Shown here: positions 8,503 to 17,835 of the stretch, one piece after another
How positions within the stretch are numbered: the first letter of the stretch is position 1
Layout: each line of letters begins with the position of its first letter
NCBI GenBank assembly: GCA_965203865.1
Contig: OZ241916.1
Coordinates: 2,170,001-2,234,000, forward strand
DNA length: 64,000 nt
Direction of reading: 5' to 3'
DNA from: G965200765 sp965203865
Lineage (GTDB): Bacteria > Pseudomonadota > Gammaproteobacteria > Arenicellales > JAJDZL01
Notes under the pieces: model-generated
What the model saw: only the letters and a program-made list of their open reading frames with translations
What the model was told of the DNA's origin: nothing
Databases searched by the model: none
Position numbers and translations under genes: made by a program

Positions 8503-9053
8503 GTATCTGTCATTTCGTCATCAGTATCAACCCGGAATGACTTGAATACAACGCCGAGCATGTCAAACAGGCATTGAACCGTCATCAAGGTTGCTCCGAA
8601 TGCCAGAACGAATCGGGCTGGCCAAAGTGGAAATTTGATCAGACCCGGCGCATACTCTCCGACATTGAAGGCATGTATAGCCGCCGGCCAAGTAAACCAG
8701 GCAATCATGATAAAAACCGCGGCAGACAGGGCGAACTGGATTACATCAGCAACTTTTTGCAGTGGTGTCGGCAGCAACTTTACAAGGACTTCCACACGAA
8801 TATGACGGCGTTTGTATTGCGCATACGATACTGCCAAAAAAACCGTAACAACCATCATGGCACCCATGAACTCGAATGTCGCTGGAATTGGCTGGCTGGT
8901 TAATCCAACCAAGTCCAAATTGGTACCAAAAACGTCTGCGGCACCCGCCAGCATCATCGCCATGATGGCAACCCCCGACAGGATTGCACAGCCGCGTGTG
9001 ACATAAAGCAGTATTTTCGGAAGATGCAAGGGCTGTGGCCGGTTGGAATGCAA
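8487..9053 (-). CDS. dctQ: TRAP transporter small permease (DctQ family)
   Basis: About 188 residues with four predicted membrane helices, the standard layout of the small TRAP subunit that supports DctM. The frame has no ATG near its beginning. A TTG at 9051-9053 is proposed because a TTG further upstream (9074) lies inside the intergenic hairpin, and another at 9029 is also possible. The first helix begins near the ILLYVTRGCAIL segment. It sits between dctP and dctM. Confidence 0.85.
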   Translation of the reverse strand: MHSNRPQPLHLPKILLYVTRGCAILSGVAIMAMMLAGAADVFGTNLDLVGLTSQPIPATFEFMGAMMVVTVFLAVSYAQYKRRHIRVEVLVKLLPTPLQKVADVIQFALSAAVFIMIAWFTWPAAIHAFNVGEYAPGLIKFPLWPARFVLAFGATLMTVQCLFDMLGVVFKSFRVDTDDEMTDTWTQS

Positions 9054-9058
9054 TGAGT

Positions 9059-9090
9059 AAAGCCCGAGAGGCAAATCCTCTCGGGGCTTT
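9059..9090 (-). terminator. Attenuator-like hairpin between dctP and dctQ
   Basis: AAAGCCCGAGAGG and CCTCTCGGGGCTTT form a near-perfect stem with one bulged G and a 5-nt loop. On the minus strand it follows the dctP stop codon directly. Such hairpins commonly stabilise the binding-protein message and reduce expression of the permease genes. There is no long T run, so it is probably a partial terminator or mRNA stabiliser. Confidence 0.65.
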
Positions 9091-9124
9091 ACTGTCCGAT
9101 TAAAGTTTGAATGTCAACTGAAGG

Positions 9125-10147
9125 TTAGTTTGCTACGACTTCACGCCAGATTTCGATGGTTTTTCTGGCTGCTTCACCGCGTCCCAAGGCTTCTTGACCG
9201 GCAATGAAATCTCCAAAAAAGTCAGGATTGGCTGCTCTCCATTTTGCTGCTTCGTCGGCTGGAAAATCCAAAAACTGCACCCCATTCGACTCCAGAATAC
9301 CTATGGCTTCTTTACCAGCGGCCAAAACTTGGTCGCGGTCCCGCCGTGCAGCTTCAAAAGACACTTCCTGAACAATCTTTTGTTGTTCGTCCGTGAAATT
9401 GTTCCAGATATTGGCGGAAATCCAGACCGCGTTGGTTGGACCTTCCCAAAGCGTAATATCATGCACGTACTTGGCGACTTCATAAATTTTGTAGCTGACC
9501 ATCAAGTCAACAGAAAATGGAATGCAATCTACCGTGCCGCGTGACAAGCCTTCATACAGCTCGGGAAGTCCAAGCGTTACGGCAACCCCGCCGGCTGCTT
9601 GTACCATTCTTGGCATATCCTTGCCCCACGTGCGCACTTTTTTACCATTCATGTCAGCAACACTTGCAACCGGTTCCTTGCAGACCAGCTTGTACGGGTT
9701 CAAATGGTGAAAAAACAATGCCTTCATCCCATTTCGTTGCGCTTCGGCATCAAATTCGGGAACTTCGTTCAGCAATCGCTCCATTAGTTCAGTGGCTTGC
9801 GGTACTTCGGACATTGCCATGGGAATGGAGTTGGGTGCGGCGTGGAATGGCAGTTCTGCCGGAAAATATCCTGGAGACATTGCAGCCAGTTCAATAGCGC
9901 CCTGCTGAATCAGACCCAGATTTTCCTTTGCCTTGCCAAGTGCACCTTCCCAGAAAATCTTGATTTTCACTTCACCGTTGGTACGCTTTTCTATTTCATC
10001 GGCCCACCACACATCAACTTGGCCACCCGGTGTGTTTTCAGTCCACTGGCTACTCATTTTGAGCATTTGCGCCGACGCTGTGTTCGCCGACAACACTAAA
10101 AGAAAAGACGCACATATCAATACGCCAACTTTCCTGAATTTATTCAT
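9125..10147 (-). CDS. dctP: TRAP transporter substrate-binding protein (DctP family)
   Basis: 340 residues starting at ATG 10147, with GGAGG about 10 bp upstream; a longer frame reaching 10222 is not needed. It has a clear Sec signal peptide with probable cleavage after TASA, then the mature start QMLKMSSQWTENTPGG. Family features include KIKIFWEGALGKAKENL, KVRTWGKDMPRM near the ligand-binding Arg, and GLSRGTVDCIPF. It captures the solute in the periplasm and hands it to DctQM. The sequence resembles DctP proteins with carboxylate ligands, but the ligand is not determined. Confidence 0.93.
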   Translation of the reverse strand: MNKFRKVGVLICASFLLVLSANTASAQMLKMSSQWTENTPGGQVDVWWADEIEKRTNGEVKIKIFWEGALGKAKENLGLIQQGAIELAAMSPGYFPAELPFHAAPNSIPMAMSEVPQATELMERLLNEVPEFDAEAQRNGMKALFFHHLNPYKLVCKEPVASVADMNGKKVRTWGKDMPRMVQAAGGVAVTLGLPELYEGLSRGTVDCIPFSVDLMVSYKIYEVAKYVHDITLWEGPTNAVWISANIWNNFTDEQQKIVQEVSFEAARRDRDQVLAAGKEAIGILESNGVQFLDFPADEAAKWRAANPDFFGDFIAGQEALGRGEAARKTIEIWREVVAN

Positions 10148-10562
10148 AATCAATAATCCTCCAAATTCTGTTGGTTTGTACAGGAATACCAAATAATACA
10201 GCATGGAAGTGCCGTCATTCAAATGCTTTGAAATTTTCTGATAGTATTTGGGGCCTGCACCAACTCAATCCAATGAAGTTATATCTGATTCCGATGATTT
10301 TGATGAGCAGTTTCTGAGGCATGGGGTAGAAAATTGGCGAAAACAGGTGAAAAGGAGGATTTTTATACTTTATCCCTAATAATCAAATACTTATACTCAT
10401 ATTTTCAAAAGTTGGAACAGAATTAGTCAGTAGCAAACACATTTGTAATTGAATTTCTCATTTATGGATTCAATTTATGTATTTTTCAATATTATTAATC
10501 GTTTTTCTAAAATGATAAATAATATTAACTATAATTCTGAATAATGTTTCAATTTTCCATGA
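10148..10562. other. AT-rich divergent intergenic region
   Basis: This 415 bp stretch lies between the divergently transcribed TRAP operon and the Fic gene. It must hold both promoters. A TATAAT at 10530-10535 is 28 bp upstream of the Fic start, but no good -35 partner is visible. I see no gene, repeat or structured RNA in it. Confidence 0.55.
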
Positions 10563-12119
10563 ATGATTGTGAAAAAAGAAAAAATAAATTCTGCCAAACT
10601 TGCTGGTTATTCCGAGTTAATTGAACGATACGCAATTCATTCAATCCCGAACTGGCACAGCTCCAGAGTTTCCGCAAACGGAAGTTCCAATGTCAAACTC
10701 AATGACGGAATCGTATACGAAACCTTCCCTTCTAAATATTGGCCAGGAAATTCTCTTGGCGACCATCTTGAATTTGCCCTCAAGTATGATGGTACAAATT
10801 TGGCATTTCTCGCATTGCTTTTCCAGACAATACCGGAAAATGAATTGGTTGAATACATTCGCAGCAAACCGATCGGCAAGTATGCTCGGCGCCTGTGGTT
10901 TCTGTATGAGTTTTTAACTGGTCACCAGCTACCGCTCGAAGATCTGAAAAGTGGCAATTACGTCCACGTGCTTGAGCCGGACAAGTACTACACGGTAAAT
11001 CCGGGCATTCGAGTAAGACGACAACGTGTAATTGACAACTTGCTTGGCACACAAAATTTTTGCCCAATCGTTAGACGAACGAAAACGCTGAAAGAATTTG
11101 AACAACGAGATTTTCATGCAGACTGCCAAAGTATTGCTTCCAGTTATACGCCTGAATTTCTGAATCGGGCCATTCAGTATCTCTATACCAAAGAAACCAG
11201 GTCATCATTCGCGATTGAGCATGTTAATCCCACATCGGATTTGACTCGTCAATTTGTTGCACTTCTTCAACTGGCAAAAAATAAAGATTTCTGCAACAAG
11301 AATCAACTTGTTTTGCTGCAAAATACAATTGTTGACCCTCGCTTCAAAAATACAGACTATCGCAGACTCCAAAACTATGTCGGAGAAACATTAGCATACC
11401 AGAATGAACTCATACACTATATTTGCCCATCGCCTTCAAGTGTCCCGCAGTTGATGCAAGGATTGATAGAATCACACCGGCGCATGTCAGTCGGCGAGGT
11501 ATCTCCTGTGGTACATGGCGCAGCAGTATCTTACGGATTTGTCTTTCTTCATCCATTTGACGATGGCAACGGTCGCATTCACAGATTTTTGATTCACAAT
11601 ATCTTGGCGCAACGCGGTTTCACACCCAAGGAAGTGCCGCTTCCCGTTTCAGCCGTCATGCTGCAAAATCTGGCGAACTACAACACTTCACTAGAAGCAT
11701 TTTCCAGGCAGCTGAATCCATTGGTGAACTATTCATTGGATACAAATGGAATTATGACTGTACATAATGACACGACGGTTTGGTACCAGTATCTTGACCT
11801 GACTATTCAAACTGAATGTCTTTTTCGATTTATCAAGCAGGCTATAAAAACGGAGATCAAAGATGAACTTGACTTTTTGACTCGCTACGACACTGCAAGA
11901 ATTGCGATTCGCGAAATTGTTGACATGCCCGACAGGTTGATCGACTTGATGATTCGATTTTGCATTCAGAACAATGGACGATTATCCAAAGCAAAGCGCA
12001 AAAGTCATTTCCGACTTCTTACCGATGAAGAAGTATCCTCCATGGAGAAAGCGATCAATTCCGCATATGAAAATCTATCCCGGTCATCTCCTGTGCAACA
12101 AGCAAAATCTGTTTTGTAA
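10563..12119 (+). CDS. Fic-domain protein (probable AMP-transferase)
   Basis: 518 residues. The Fic signature HPFDDGNGRIHR at 330-341 has the catalytic His330 and the phosphate-binding GNGR loop, so the enzyme should transfer a nucleotide (usually AMP) to hydroxyl groups on proteins. Upstream, SSFAIEH at 214-220 looks like the inhibitory helix of class II Fic proteins, (S/T)xxxE(G/N), but with His after the Glu. About 160 C-terminal residues resemble the winged-helix extension seen in many such proteins. The first 190 residues are not recognised. It is a single gene, convergent with xseA, with no obvious antitoxin nearby, consistent with self-regulation by the internal helix. Confidence 0.9.
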   Translation: MIVKKEKINSAKLAGYSELIERYAIHSIPNWHSSRVSANGSSNVKLNDGIVYETFPSKYWPGNSLGDHLEFALKYDGTNLAFLALLFQTIPENELVEYIRSKPIGKYARRLWFLYEFLTGHQLPLEDLKSGNYVHVLEPDKYYTVNPGIRVRRQRVIDNLLGTQNFCPIVRRTKTLKEFEQRDFHADCQSIASSYTPEFLNRAIQYLYTKETRSSFAIEHVNPTSDLTRQFVALLQLAKNKDFCNKNQLVLLQNTIVDPRFKNTDYRRLQNYVGETLAYQNELIHYICPSPSSVPQLMQGLIESHRRMSVGEVSPVVHGAAVSYGFVFLHPFDDGNGRIHRFLIHNILAQRGFTPKEVPLPVSAVMLQNLANYNTSLEAFSRQLNPLVNYSLDTNGIMTVHNDTTVWYQYLDLTIQTECLFRFIKQAIKTEIKDELDFLTRYDTARIAIREIVDMPDRLIDLMIRFCIQNNGRLSKAKRKSHFRLLTDEEVSSMEKAINSAYENLSRSSPVQQAKSVL

Positions 12120-12143
12120 TTTGGAAATGACTACAAGAAGTGC

Positions 12144-13490
12144 TCAATCGCTCTCAACTGCTTCAACATCGCAAACGAGCTTGCCTTTGCTGAGCTGAGC
12201 AGTAACCTTCTCGCCTGCTGCTACACCACTGGAACTACGAAGGATTGCCCCGTCGTCAACACGTCGAACAATCGCATATCCGCGACTTAGGGTCGCTGTT
12301 GGATTAACCCCTTCCAGTTGAGTTCGAAGTACTTCTATTGACTTGGCATTGTTTTTAATTCTGTCTGCAACATGCAAGTTGATCAATTTCTGGAAATTTT
12401 CAATTTTTTCTCGTTTCAACTGAATTCCTGTAGCAGGAGAAATACGCATTAATTTTTGATATGCAGTACTCACCCTCGTTGAATTCCTGTACAAAAATCT
12501 GTTGGAAAGAGAGACAAGCCTCTCATTGAATTTTCCAAAGCGCTCTTTCAATCTTTCTATTTGCTGTCTGGGATGAACAAGTGCTTTTTGCAGAAGATCT
12601 ACTCTCTGCGCCCAATTATTCAGAAGACTGAAACATGCCGTCTCCAGGTCGGCTTGTTGCGACGCAAGTGCACCCAGAACTTCCCGCTCTGACGGTGTAC
12701 TGACTATTTCAGCGGCAGCGGTAGGGGTTGCAGCGAACTTGTCGGCAACAAAGTCGGATATCACCGAATCAGTCTGATGCCCAACTCCGCTTACTATAGG
12801 GATTCGGCTCTCATAAATTGCACGGGCAACGATTTCTTCGTTGAAAGCCCACAAATCTTCTATAGATCCACCACCTCTCCCTACAATCAACACGTCAACC
12901 TCATTTCGAGTATTGGCAAGTTGAATTGCATTGGCCAATTCTTTTGGTGCCGTGTTCCCCTGAACCGAAGCCGGATAGATCAAGATTTCAGTTGCCGGTG
13001 CCCTTCTCGCAAATACCCGAATGATGTCGTGAACAGCGCTACCCGAAGGAGATGTAACGACTCCCAGTTTTCGAGGCAAATATGGTAAAGATTTTTTGTG
13101 TTCTGCTTCGAATAGCCCCTCCTCTTTCAATTTTTTCTTCAACGACTCAAATGCGCGAAGCAACGCACCTTCCCCTTCAGGTTTCAAGTCCCAAACAATA
13201 AACTGATACCTTCCTTTGGATTCATATATTGTCGCCCGTCCAAACAGCTGTACAACGAGTCCATTCTCAATCAAATGCTGTTTGCCAATTCCTCTTTGTC
13301 GAAACAAAGCACAATCAATTTCCGCGAAGGAATCTTTCAGGGTGAAATAAATGTGGCCTGACTGGGCTTTCGAAAGACCGGACACTTCACCTTCCACCCA
13401 AATCATTCCCAGACCAGATTCAATCAAATTTCTGGACAAGCGATTCAGTTCGCTGACTTTATAGATTTTTATATCGTTTGTGTTCCCCAT
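12144..13490 (-). CDS. xseA: Exodeoxyribonuclease VII large subunit
   Basis: About 448 residues matching XseA. An N-terminal OB-fold includes YKVSELNRLSRNLIE and WVEGEVSGL, then the catalytic core has LGVVTSPSGSAVHDI, DVLIVGRGGGSIEDL and GVGHQTDSVISDFVAD, followed by a long coiled-coil and a LSRGYAIVRR end. With XseB it degrades single-stranded DNA. The ATG at 13490 is preferred, as the frame reaches a TTG at 13520 without a ribosome site. GGAG lies only 2 bp before the ATG, which is closer than usual. xseB is not in the window. Convergent with the Fic gene with a 24 bp gap. Confidence 0.95.
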   Translation of the reverse strand: MGNTNDIKIYKVSELNRLSRNLIESGLGMIWVEGEVSGLSKAQSGHIYFTLKDSFAEIDCALFRQRGIGKQHLIENGLVVQLFGRATIYESKGRYQFIVWDLKPEGEGALLRAFESLKKKLKEEGLFEAEHKKSLPYLPRKLGVVTSPSGSAVHDIIRVFARRAPATEILIYPASVQGNTAPKELANAIQLANTRNEVDVLIVGRGGGSIEDLWAFNEEIVARAIYESRIPIVSGVGHQTDSVISDFVADKFAATPTAAAEIVSTPSEREVLGALASQQADLETACFSLLNNWAQRVDLLQKALVHPRQQIERLKERFGKFNERLVSLSNRFLYRNSTRVSTAYQKLMRISPATGIQLKREKIENFQKLINLHVADRIKNNAKSIEVLRTQLEGVNPTATLSRGYAIVRRVDDGAILRSSSGVAAGEKVTAQLSKGKLVCDVEAVESD

Positions 13491-13705
13491 TACTCCTGAT
13501 TCGCTCGTTTGGAAGGACAAATTTGTAAAAACTCTTGCAAAATACTTACAGCATCTTAATTAACTGCAAAATTGCTTGGCATACAATTCTTTTTGGCAGG
13601 CAGACCAAAGCAATTTGAGTTTGAAAACAGGTAGCAATTACATTGCATGGTAGTAAACCTTCGCATTATTGTGAACCGTTGCTGCCCAAATGATTTTAAT
13701 TTCAC

Positions 13706-13733
13706 TTAAAACATATTACAAAAAGTATATAAT
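13706..13733 (+). promoter_or_regulatory. Candidate promoter of the DUF3179 gene
   Basis: A consensus TATAAT at 13728-13733 with TTAAAA at 13706-13711 upstream (16 bp spacing, weak -35). Because transcription would begin near 13740, an ATG at 13736 cannot be the start, which supports the ATG at 13766. Confidence 0.5.
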
Positions 13734-13765
13734 ACATGTTACATCAGAATACTCGGGAATCAGCA

Positions 13766-14923
13766 ATGATTCGAAAAACTGCGAACCTGCATATATTGCA
13801 ATTTATTTTTCCTCTGCTAGCAGTTGTATTCCTGCTTGCGTTTCATGTTGATCCCAGCGAGGCTCAATTGAGGCAATGGGTCAAGAACGAGTTTCCAAAA
13901 ACTGACTTTGAAAACAGCATCGTCGACTTTGACGAAATTTTGTCTGGGGGGCCCCGCAAAGACGGAATTCCAGCAATAGACGACCCAAAGTTCATTATGC
14001 AACATCAGGCAACCCGTTGGCTGAACCCGCAAGAACCCGTAATCTCCGTCGAAATCAATGGAGCAGCCCGCGCCTATCCAATTCAAATTTTGATTTGGCA
14101 TGAAATAGTGAACGATGAATTGAACGGAAAACATATATCTGTCACTTTCTGCCCGCTGTGCAACGCTTCTTTAGTCTTTGACCGGAATGTCGACGGGGAA
14201 ATTCTCGATTTTGGAACAACGGGCCGATTGCGGTACAGTGATTTGATCATGTACGACAGACAAACAGAATCCTGGTGGCAACAACTCACTGGAAAAGGAC
14301 TGGTTGGAAAATATGCAGGTAAGCGACTGAACACTCTCAATAGCTATATAGTCTCTTTTCAAGAGTTTCGCAAAGCCTATCCGAATGGCCTGATTCTTTC
14401 ACGCACCACTGGCCATGCAAGGGAGTACGGCATGAACCCTTACCGAGGATATGACGATATCAATAATTCCCCATTTATGATAAAAGACTCCACTGACCCG
14501 CGTCTTCCTCCTATGGAAAGAATTCTAAGCGTGTCGGTCAATGACAAGTACCGTGTCTACCCGTACTCAGAATTAAACAATCACCCCGTCATCAACGACG
14601 ATTTACATGGCGTGCCCATTGTAGTTTTGAGTAAACAGGATTCCGTATCCCCGCTTGATTTGCCTAAAATCAGTGAATCCAGAACGATTCCTTCTGTGAC
14701 TGCCTTCCGTCGATACGTTAACGATTTGCAATTGACTTTTTACAGTGAAAACAATCGTATCCTGGACAAGCAAACGGGTTCCCAATGGAATCTTTTCGGG
14801 CAAGCGATAGACGGGCAGCTACAAGGAAAACAACTGGCTTCGGTAGAAAGCCACGTTAATTTTGCCTTTGCATGGCTGGTTTTTTATCCAGATTCGGAAA
14901 TTTACAAAGCCCCGCAAAACTAA
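13766..14923 (+). CDS. DUF3179 domain-containing secreted protein
   Basis: 385 residues from ATG 13766. A hydrophobic signal segment follows a short basic start and would cleave near PSEAQ. The rest is the DUF3179 domain: AAARAYPIQIL-like strand, ILIWHEIVND, VTFCPLCNASLVFDR, WWQQLTGKG and the LILSRTTGHAREYG region. The FCPLCN Cys pair and nearby His residues suggest a metal or redox site, but the family function is not established. The protein should be periplasmic or exported. It stands alone, convergent with gltA with a 2 bp gap. Confidence 0.85.
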   Translation: MIRKTANLHILQFIFPLLAVVFLLAFHVDPSEAQLRQWVKNEFPKTDFENSIVDFDEILSGGPRKDGIPAIDDPKFIMQHQATRWLNPQEPVISVEINGAARAYPIQILIWHEIVNDELNGKHISVTFCPLCNASLVFDRNVDGEILDFGTTGRLRYSDLIMYDRQTESWWQQLTGKGLVGKYAGKRLNTLNSYIVSFQEFRKAYPNGLILSRTTGHAREYGMNPYRGYDDINNSPFMIKDSTDPRLPPMERILSVSVNDKYRVYPYSELNNHPVINDDLHGVPIVVLSKQDSVSPLDLPKISESRTIPSVTAFRRYVNDLQLTFYSENNRILDKQTGSQWNLFGQAIDGQLQGKQLASVESHVNFAFAWLVFYPDSEIYKAPQN

Positions 14924-14925
14924 AA

Positions 14926-16311
14926 TCAATTCGTTCGAAATGTTGCCTTGCTCCACCCATTCTTCCAGTTGGGCAAGGTGTGTTCCCGGGATTCTATCGT
15001 GGTGAAATCCCTCATTTTCGGACCAATGTACAACTGGCGCGGACGCCCTATTTTCTGATCTTCTTCCCCACTTAGCATTTCCTTCCAGTGGGATATCCAT
15101 CCTGCTGTTCGAGAAATCGCAAATATAACTGTAAACATCTGCGTGGGGAACCCGATAGCCTTCAGAATAATCCCCGAATAGAAGTCTACATTTGGATACA
15201 GTTTCTTCTCGATAAAATAATCGTCTTTCAATGCAATCTGCTCAAGTTCCAGCGCGATATCCATAAGCGGGTCATCAATTCCCAGTTCGGTTAGAACTTC
15301 ATGACAAGTTTCTCGCATGATGCGCGCCCGCGGGTCGACATTTTTATAGACCCGATGGCCAAACCCCATCAGGCGGTAGTCGTCGTTCGAATCTTTGGCG
15401 CGGGCAATAAATTTCGGAATATTCTTGGCATCTCCGATTTGTTCCAGCATTTTCAAAACAGCTTCGTTTGCACCGCCATGGGCAGGACCCCAAAGAGATG
15501 CGATACCAGAAGAAACACAGGCAAACGGATTGGCACCGGAAGACCCGGCTAGCCGCACTGTTGAAGTGGACGCATTCTGTTCGTGGTCAGCGTGCAATAT
15601 TAAAATCCTGTCAATCGCCCGGGACAGAACCGGATTAATTTCGTAGTCCTCTGTAACCACGGAAAAATTCATTCTGAGAATATTTTCGGTATAGGTAAGA
15701 TCGTTTCTTGGATAGACAAACGGCTGTCCCAAGGCGTATTTGTATGCAAATGCTCCAATCGTAGGCATTTTGGCGATAAGCCTGTGCGCAGCAACCATGC
15801 GCTCCAGCGGGTCGTGAATATTCGTACTGTCGTGATAGAATGCGGACAGTGCTCCTACAACTCCCACCATGATAGCCATCGGATGGGCAGACCGCTTGAA
15901 CCCTCTATAGAACGTAACCAGTTGCTCGTGCAATAACGTGTGACGCGTAATTATGCTGTCAAACTCGGCTTTTTCTTCTTCGGACGGCAGATCCCCGTAA
16001 AGCATCAGATAGCAAACATCCAGGTAGTCTGCATTGGAAACCAGTTGTTCAATAGGATAGCCCCGATGCATCAATATTCCTTTGTTGCCATCGATAAATG
16101 TAATAGCGGACTTGCAGGAAGCGGTCGACATGAATCCGGGGTCGTATGTAAACATCCCGGTTTGAGCATACAACTTGCTAATATCGAACAAACTCGGTCC
16201 TTCGGTTCCATCAATTATGGGAAAGTCGTAGGACTCGCCTGTTCTGTTGTTTGTCAAAGTAACAGTGTCTTTATTTTCGGAATGATCAATTACTTTTTCG
16301 GGTCGTGCCAT
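14926..16311 (-). CDS. gltA: Citrate synthase (type II, GltA)
   Basis: 461 residues from ATG 16311, chosen because GAGG lies 5 bp upstream; the open frame runs further without similarity. It condenses acetyl-CoA and oxaloacetate at the entry of the TCA cycle. Landmarks are YDPGFMSTASCKSAITFIDG, GILMHRGYPIEQL, the catalytic His regions in ILHADHEQNAST and WGPAHGGANEA, and GFGHRVYKNVDPRA. The usual C-terminal block IGRPRQLYIGP is followed by about 28 extra residues (rich in Thr, Trp and Lys), longer than in E. coli GltA. The gene is divergent from the MATE gene. Confidence 0.95.
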   Translation of the reverse strand: MARPEKVIDHSENKDTVTLTNNRTGESYDFPIIDGTEGPSLFDISKLYAQTGMFTYDPGFMSTASCKSAITFIDGNKGILMHRGYPIEQLVSNADYLDVCYLMLYGDLPSEEEKAEFDSIITRHTLLHEQLVTFYRGFKRSAHPMAIMVGVVGALSAFYHDSTNIHDPLERMVAAHRLIAKMPTIGAFAYKYALGQPFVYPRNDLTYTENILRMNFSVVTEDYEINPVLSRAIDRILILHADHEQNASTSTVRLAGSSGANPFACVSSGIASLWGPAHGGANEAVLKMLEQIGDAKNIPKFIARAKDSNDDYRLMGFGHRVYKNVDPRARIMRETCHEVLTELGIDDPLMDIALELEQIALKDDYFIEKKLYPNVDFYSGIILKAIGFPTQMFTVIFAISRTAGWISHWKEMLSGEEDQKIGRPRQLYIGPKMRDFTTIESREHTLPNWKNGWSKATFRTN

Positions 16312-16507
16312 TGGAACCTCACTTAAGTGTTCAAAAATTAAGTCTATTGTGCTTCCCCGGTACTCAATATTGGATGGAGTCCGGTGCATTGGAAAGACAA
16401 TTTTACACTGTTCCAAACGAATTTGACGAAAAGCATACAATAAGCCATTTACTTCAAATTCTTTGAACAACATTTGTATTTGCTGACTTAAACGAGAACA
16501 ATCGTCG

Positions 16508-17824
16508 ATGCGCGTCGGAGAAGCAAAAAGCATAGTCAGGCTGGCAGTGCCAGTCATGCTTGCGCGAGCCGGAGCAATCATTCTCATCACAGTCGATACT
16601 ACAATGTGCGGCTTTGCCGGTTCAGAGCAGCTAGCCTACTACGGCATTGCCAACGCACTTCATCTGGCGCCCCTGTTTTTTGGAATTGGCTTTCTGGTTG
16701 GCATTGTTGTTTACACAGCAACTTGCGACGGTGCCGGGAACTTTGATGTTTGCGGCAAAACCTGGAAAGTCGGCCTGATTCACGCCTTCATTATCGGGTC
16801 ATTGGTGGCGCTGGTATTGCAATTCGGAGAAGAATTGCTCCGGGTTACTGGACAAACGGAACAACTGGCACACGGTGGCGGGAAGGTTCTGGTAATGCAT
16901 TCGCTGGGAATTATTCCAATGCTGGGCATCATAGCCACCTCCATGTTTCTGGAAGGTCTTCAAAAACCTGTTCCAGGAATGATCGCAATGCTTTGTGCAA
17001 ATCTGTTGAATTTATTCTTGAACTGGTTGCTGATCTTCGGAAATTTGGCTGCACCAGAAATGGGAGCCGAAGGGGCAGCTCTCGCCACTGCCATTGTGCG
17101 ATGGTCGACTTTTTCGGGCTTGGTGATTTATGTGCTGCTGAATGTTGACAGTGAAAAATACGGAATTCGCTCAAAACTTACGGGTGGATTTGAAATTTCC
17201 CGAATTCTCCGACGCATGGGCTATCCAACTGGGGTCGCGCATGGATTTGAAGCCATATCTTTTGCCATTATGACAATGTATGCAGGCTTTATGGGGGTTC
17301 TCCAAACGGCTGTCTGGACAATTGGGATGAATCTGATCACAATTGCATTCATGTTCGCACTGGGATTCAGCACAGCGGCCAGTGTAAGGGTCGCAAACAA
17401 TATGGGCCGAAGCGACCTGAATGCAGCAGCTTGGTCCGGGTGGACTGCAACCGCCTTGGTGCTCATTGTACTTGGTGCACTCGGAATCGGGTATTACTCC
17501 GCACCTGAATTTTTCATAGGCATCTATAACCGAGAACCCGAAGTGCTTCTGCTTGCTGCACCAATGGTAGCCATCACTGCAATTGTCATCATACCAGATG
17601 GACTGCAAGTAGTTTTGGTTGGCGCATTGCGAGGCATGCAGGACATGTGGTTCATAGCTCTGTCGCTAGTAATCGGCTTTTTTCTGGTTATGCTTCCCAT
17701 CGGCTACTTTATGGGAGTTATGAGTGACGGTACACCGCTGGACTTGATGATTGCCGTTACCATAGGAGCTACTGTCGCAACAATTATTCTGGCAATTCGT
17801 TTTCGGTACTTAACTCGCGCCTGA
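16508..17824 (+). CDS. MATE family multidrug exporter (first of a tandem pair)
   Basis: 438 residues with twelve predicted membrane helices in the two-bundle MATE arrangement. Conserved segments include an early PVMLARAGAIILITVDT helix and GTSMFLEG-like ATSMFLEGLQKP at about 140-151. MATE proteins export cationic drugs or metabolites using Na+ or H+. It ends 11 bp before a close paralogue at 17836. No clear Shine-Dalgarno sequence precedes the ATG. The likely promoter is in the 196 bp shared with gltA. Substrate unknown. Confidence 0.9.
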   Translation: MRVGEAKSIVRLAVPVMLARAGAIILITVDTTMCGFAGSEQLAYYGIANALHLAPLFFGIGFLVGIVVYTATCDGAGNFDVCGKTWKVGLIHAFIIGSLVALVLQFGEELLRVTGQTEQLAHGGGKVLVMHSLGIIPMLGIIATSMFLEGLQKPVPGMIAMLCANLLNLFLNWLLIFGNLAAPEMGAEGAALATAIVRWSTFSGLVIYVLLNVDSEKYGIRSKLTGGFEISRILRRMGYPTGVAHGFEAISFAIMTMYAGFMGVLQTAVWTIGMNLITIAFMFALGFSTAASVRVANNMGRSDLNAAAWSGWTATALVLIVLGALGIGYYSAPEFFIGIYNREPEVLLLAAPMVAITAIVIIPDGLQVVLVGALRGMQDMWFIALSLVIGFFLVMLPIGYFMGVMSDGTPLDLMIAVTIGATVATIILAIRFRYLTRA

Positions 17825-17835
17825 CAGTGTGACAG

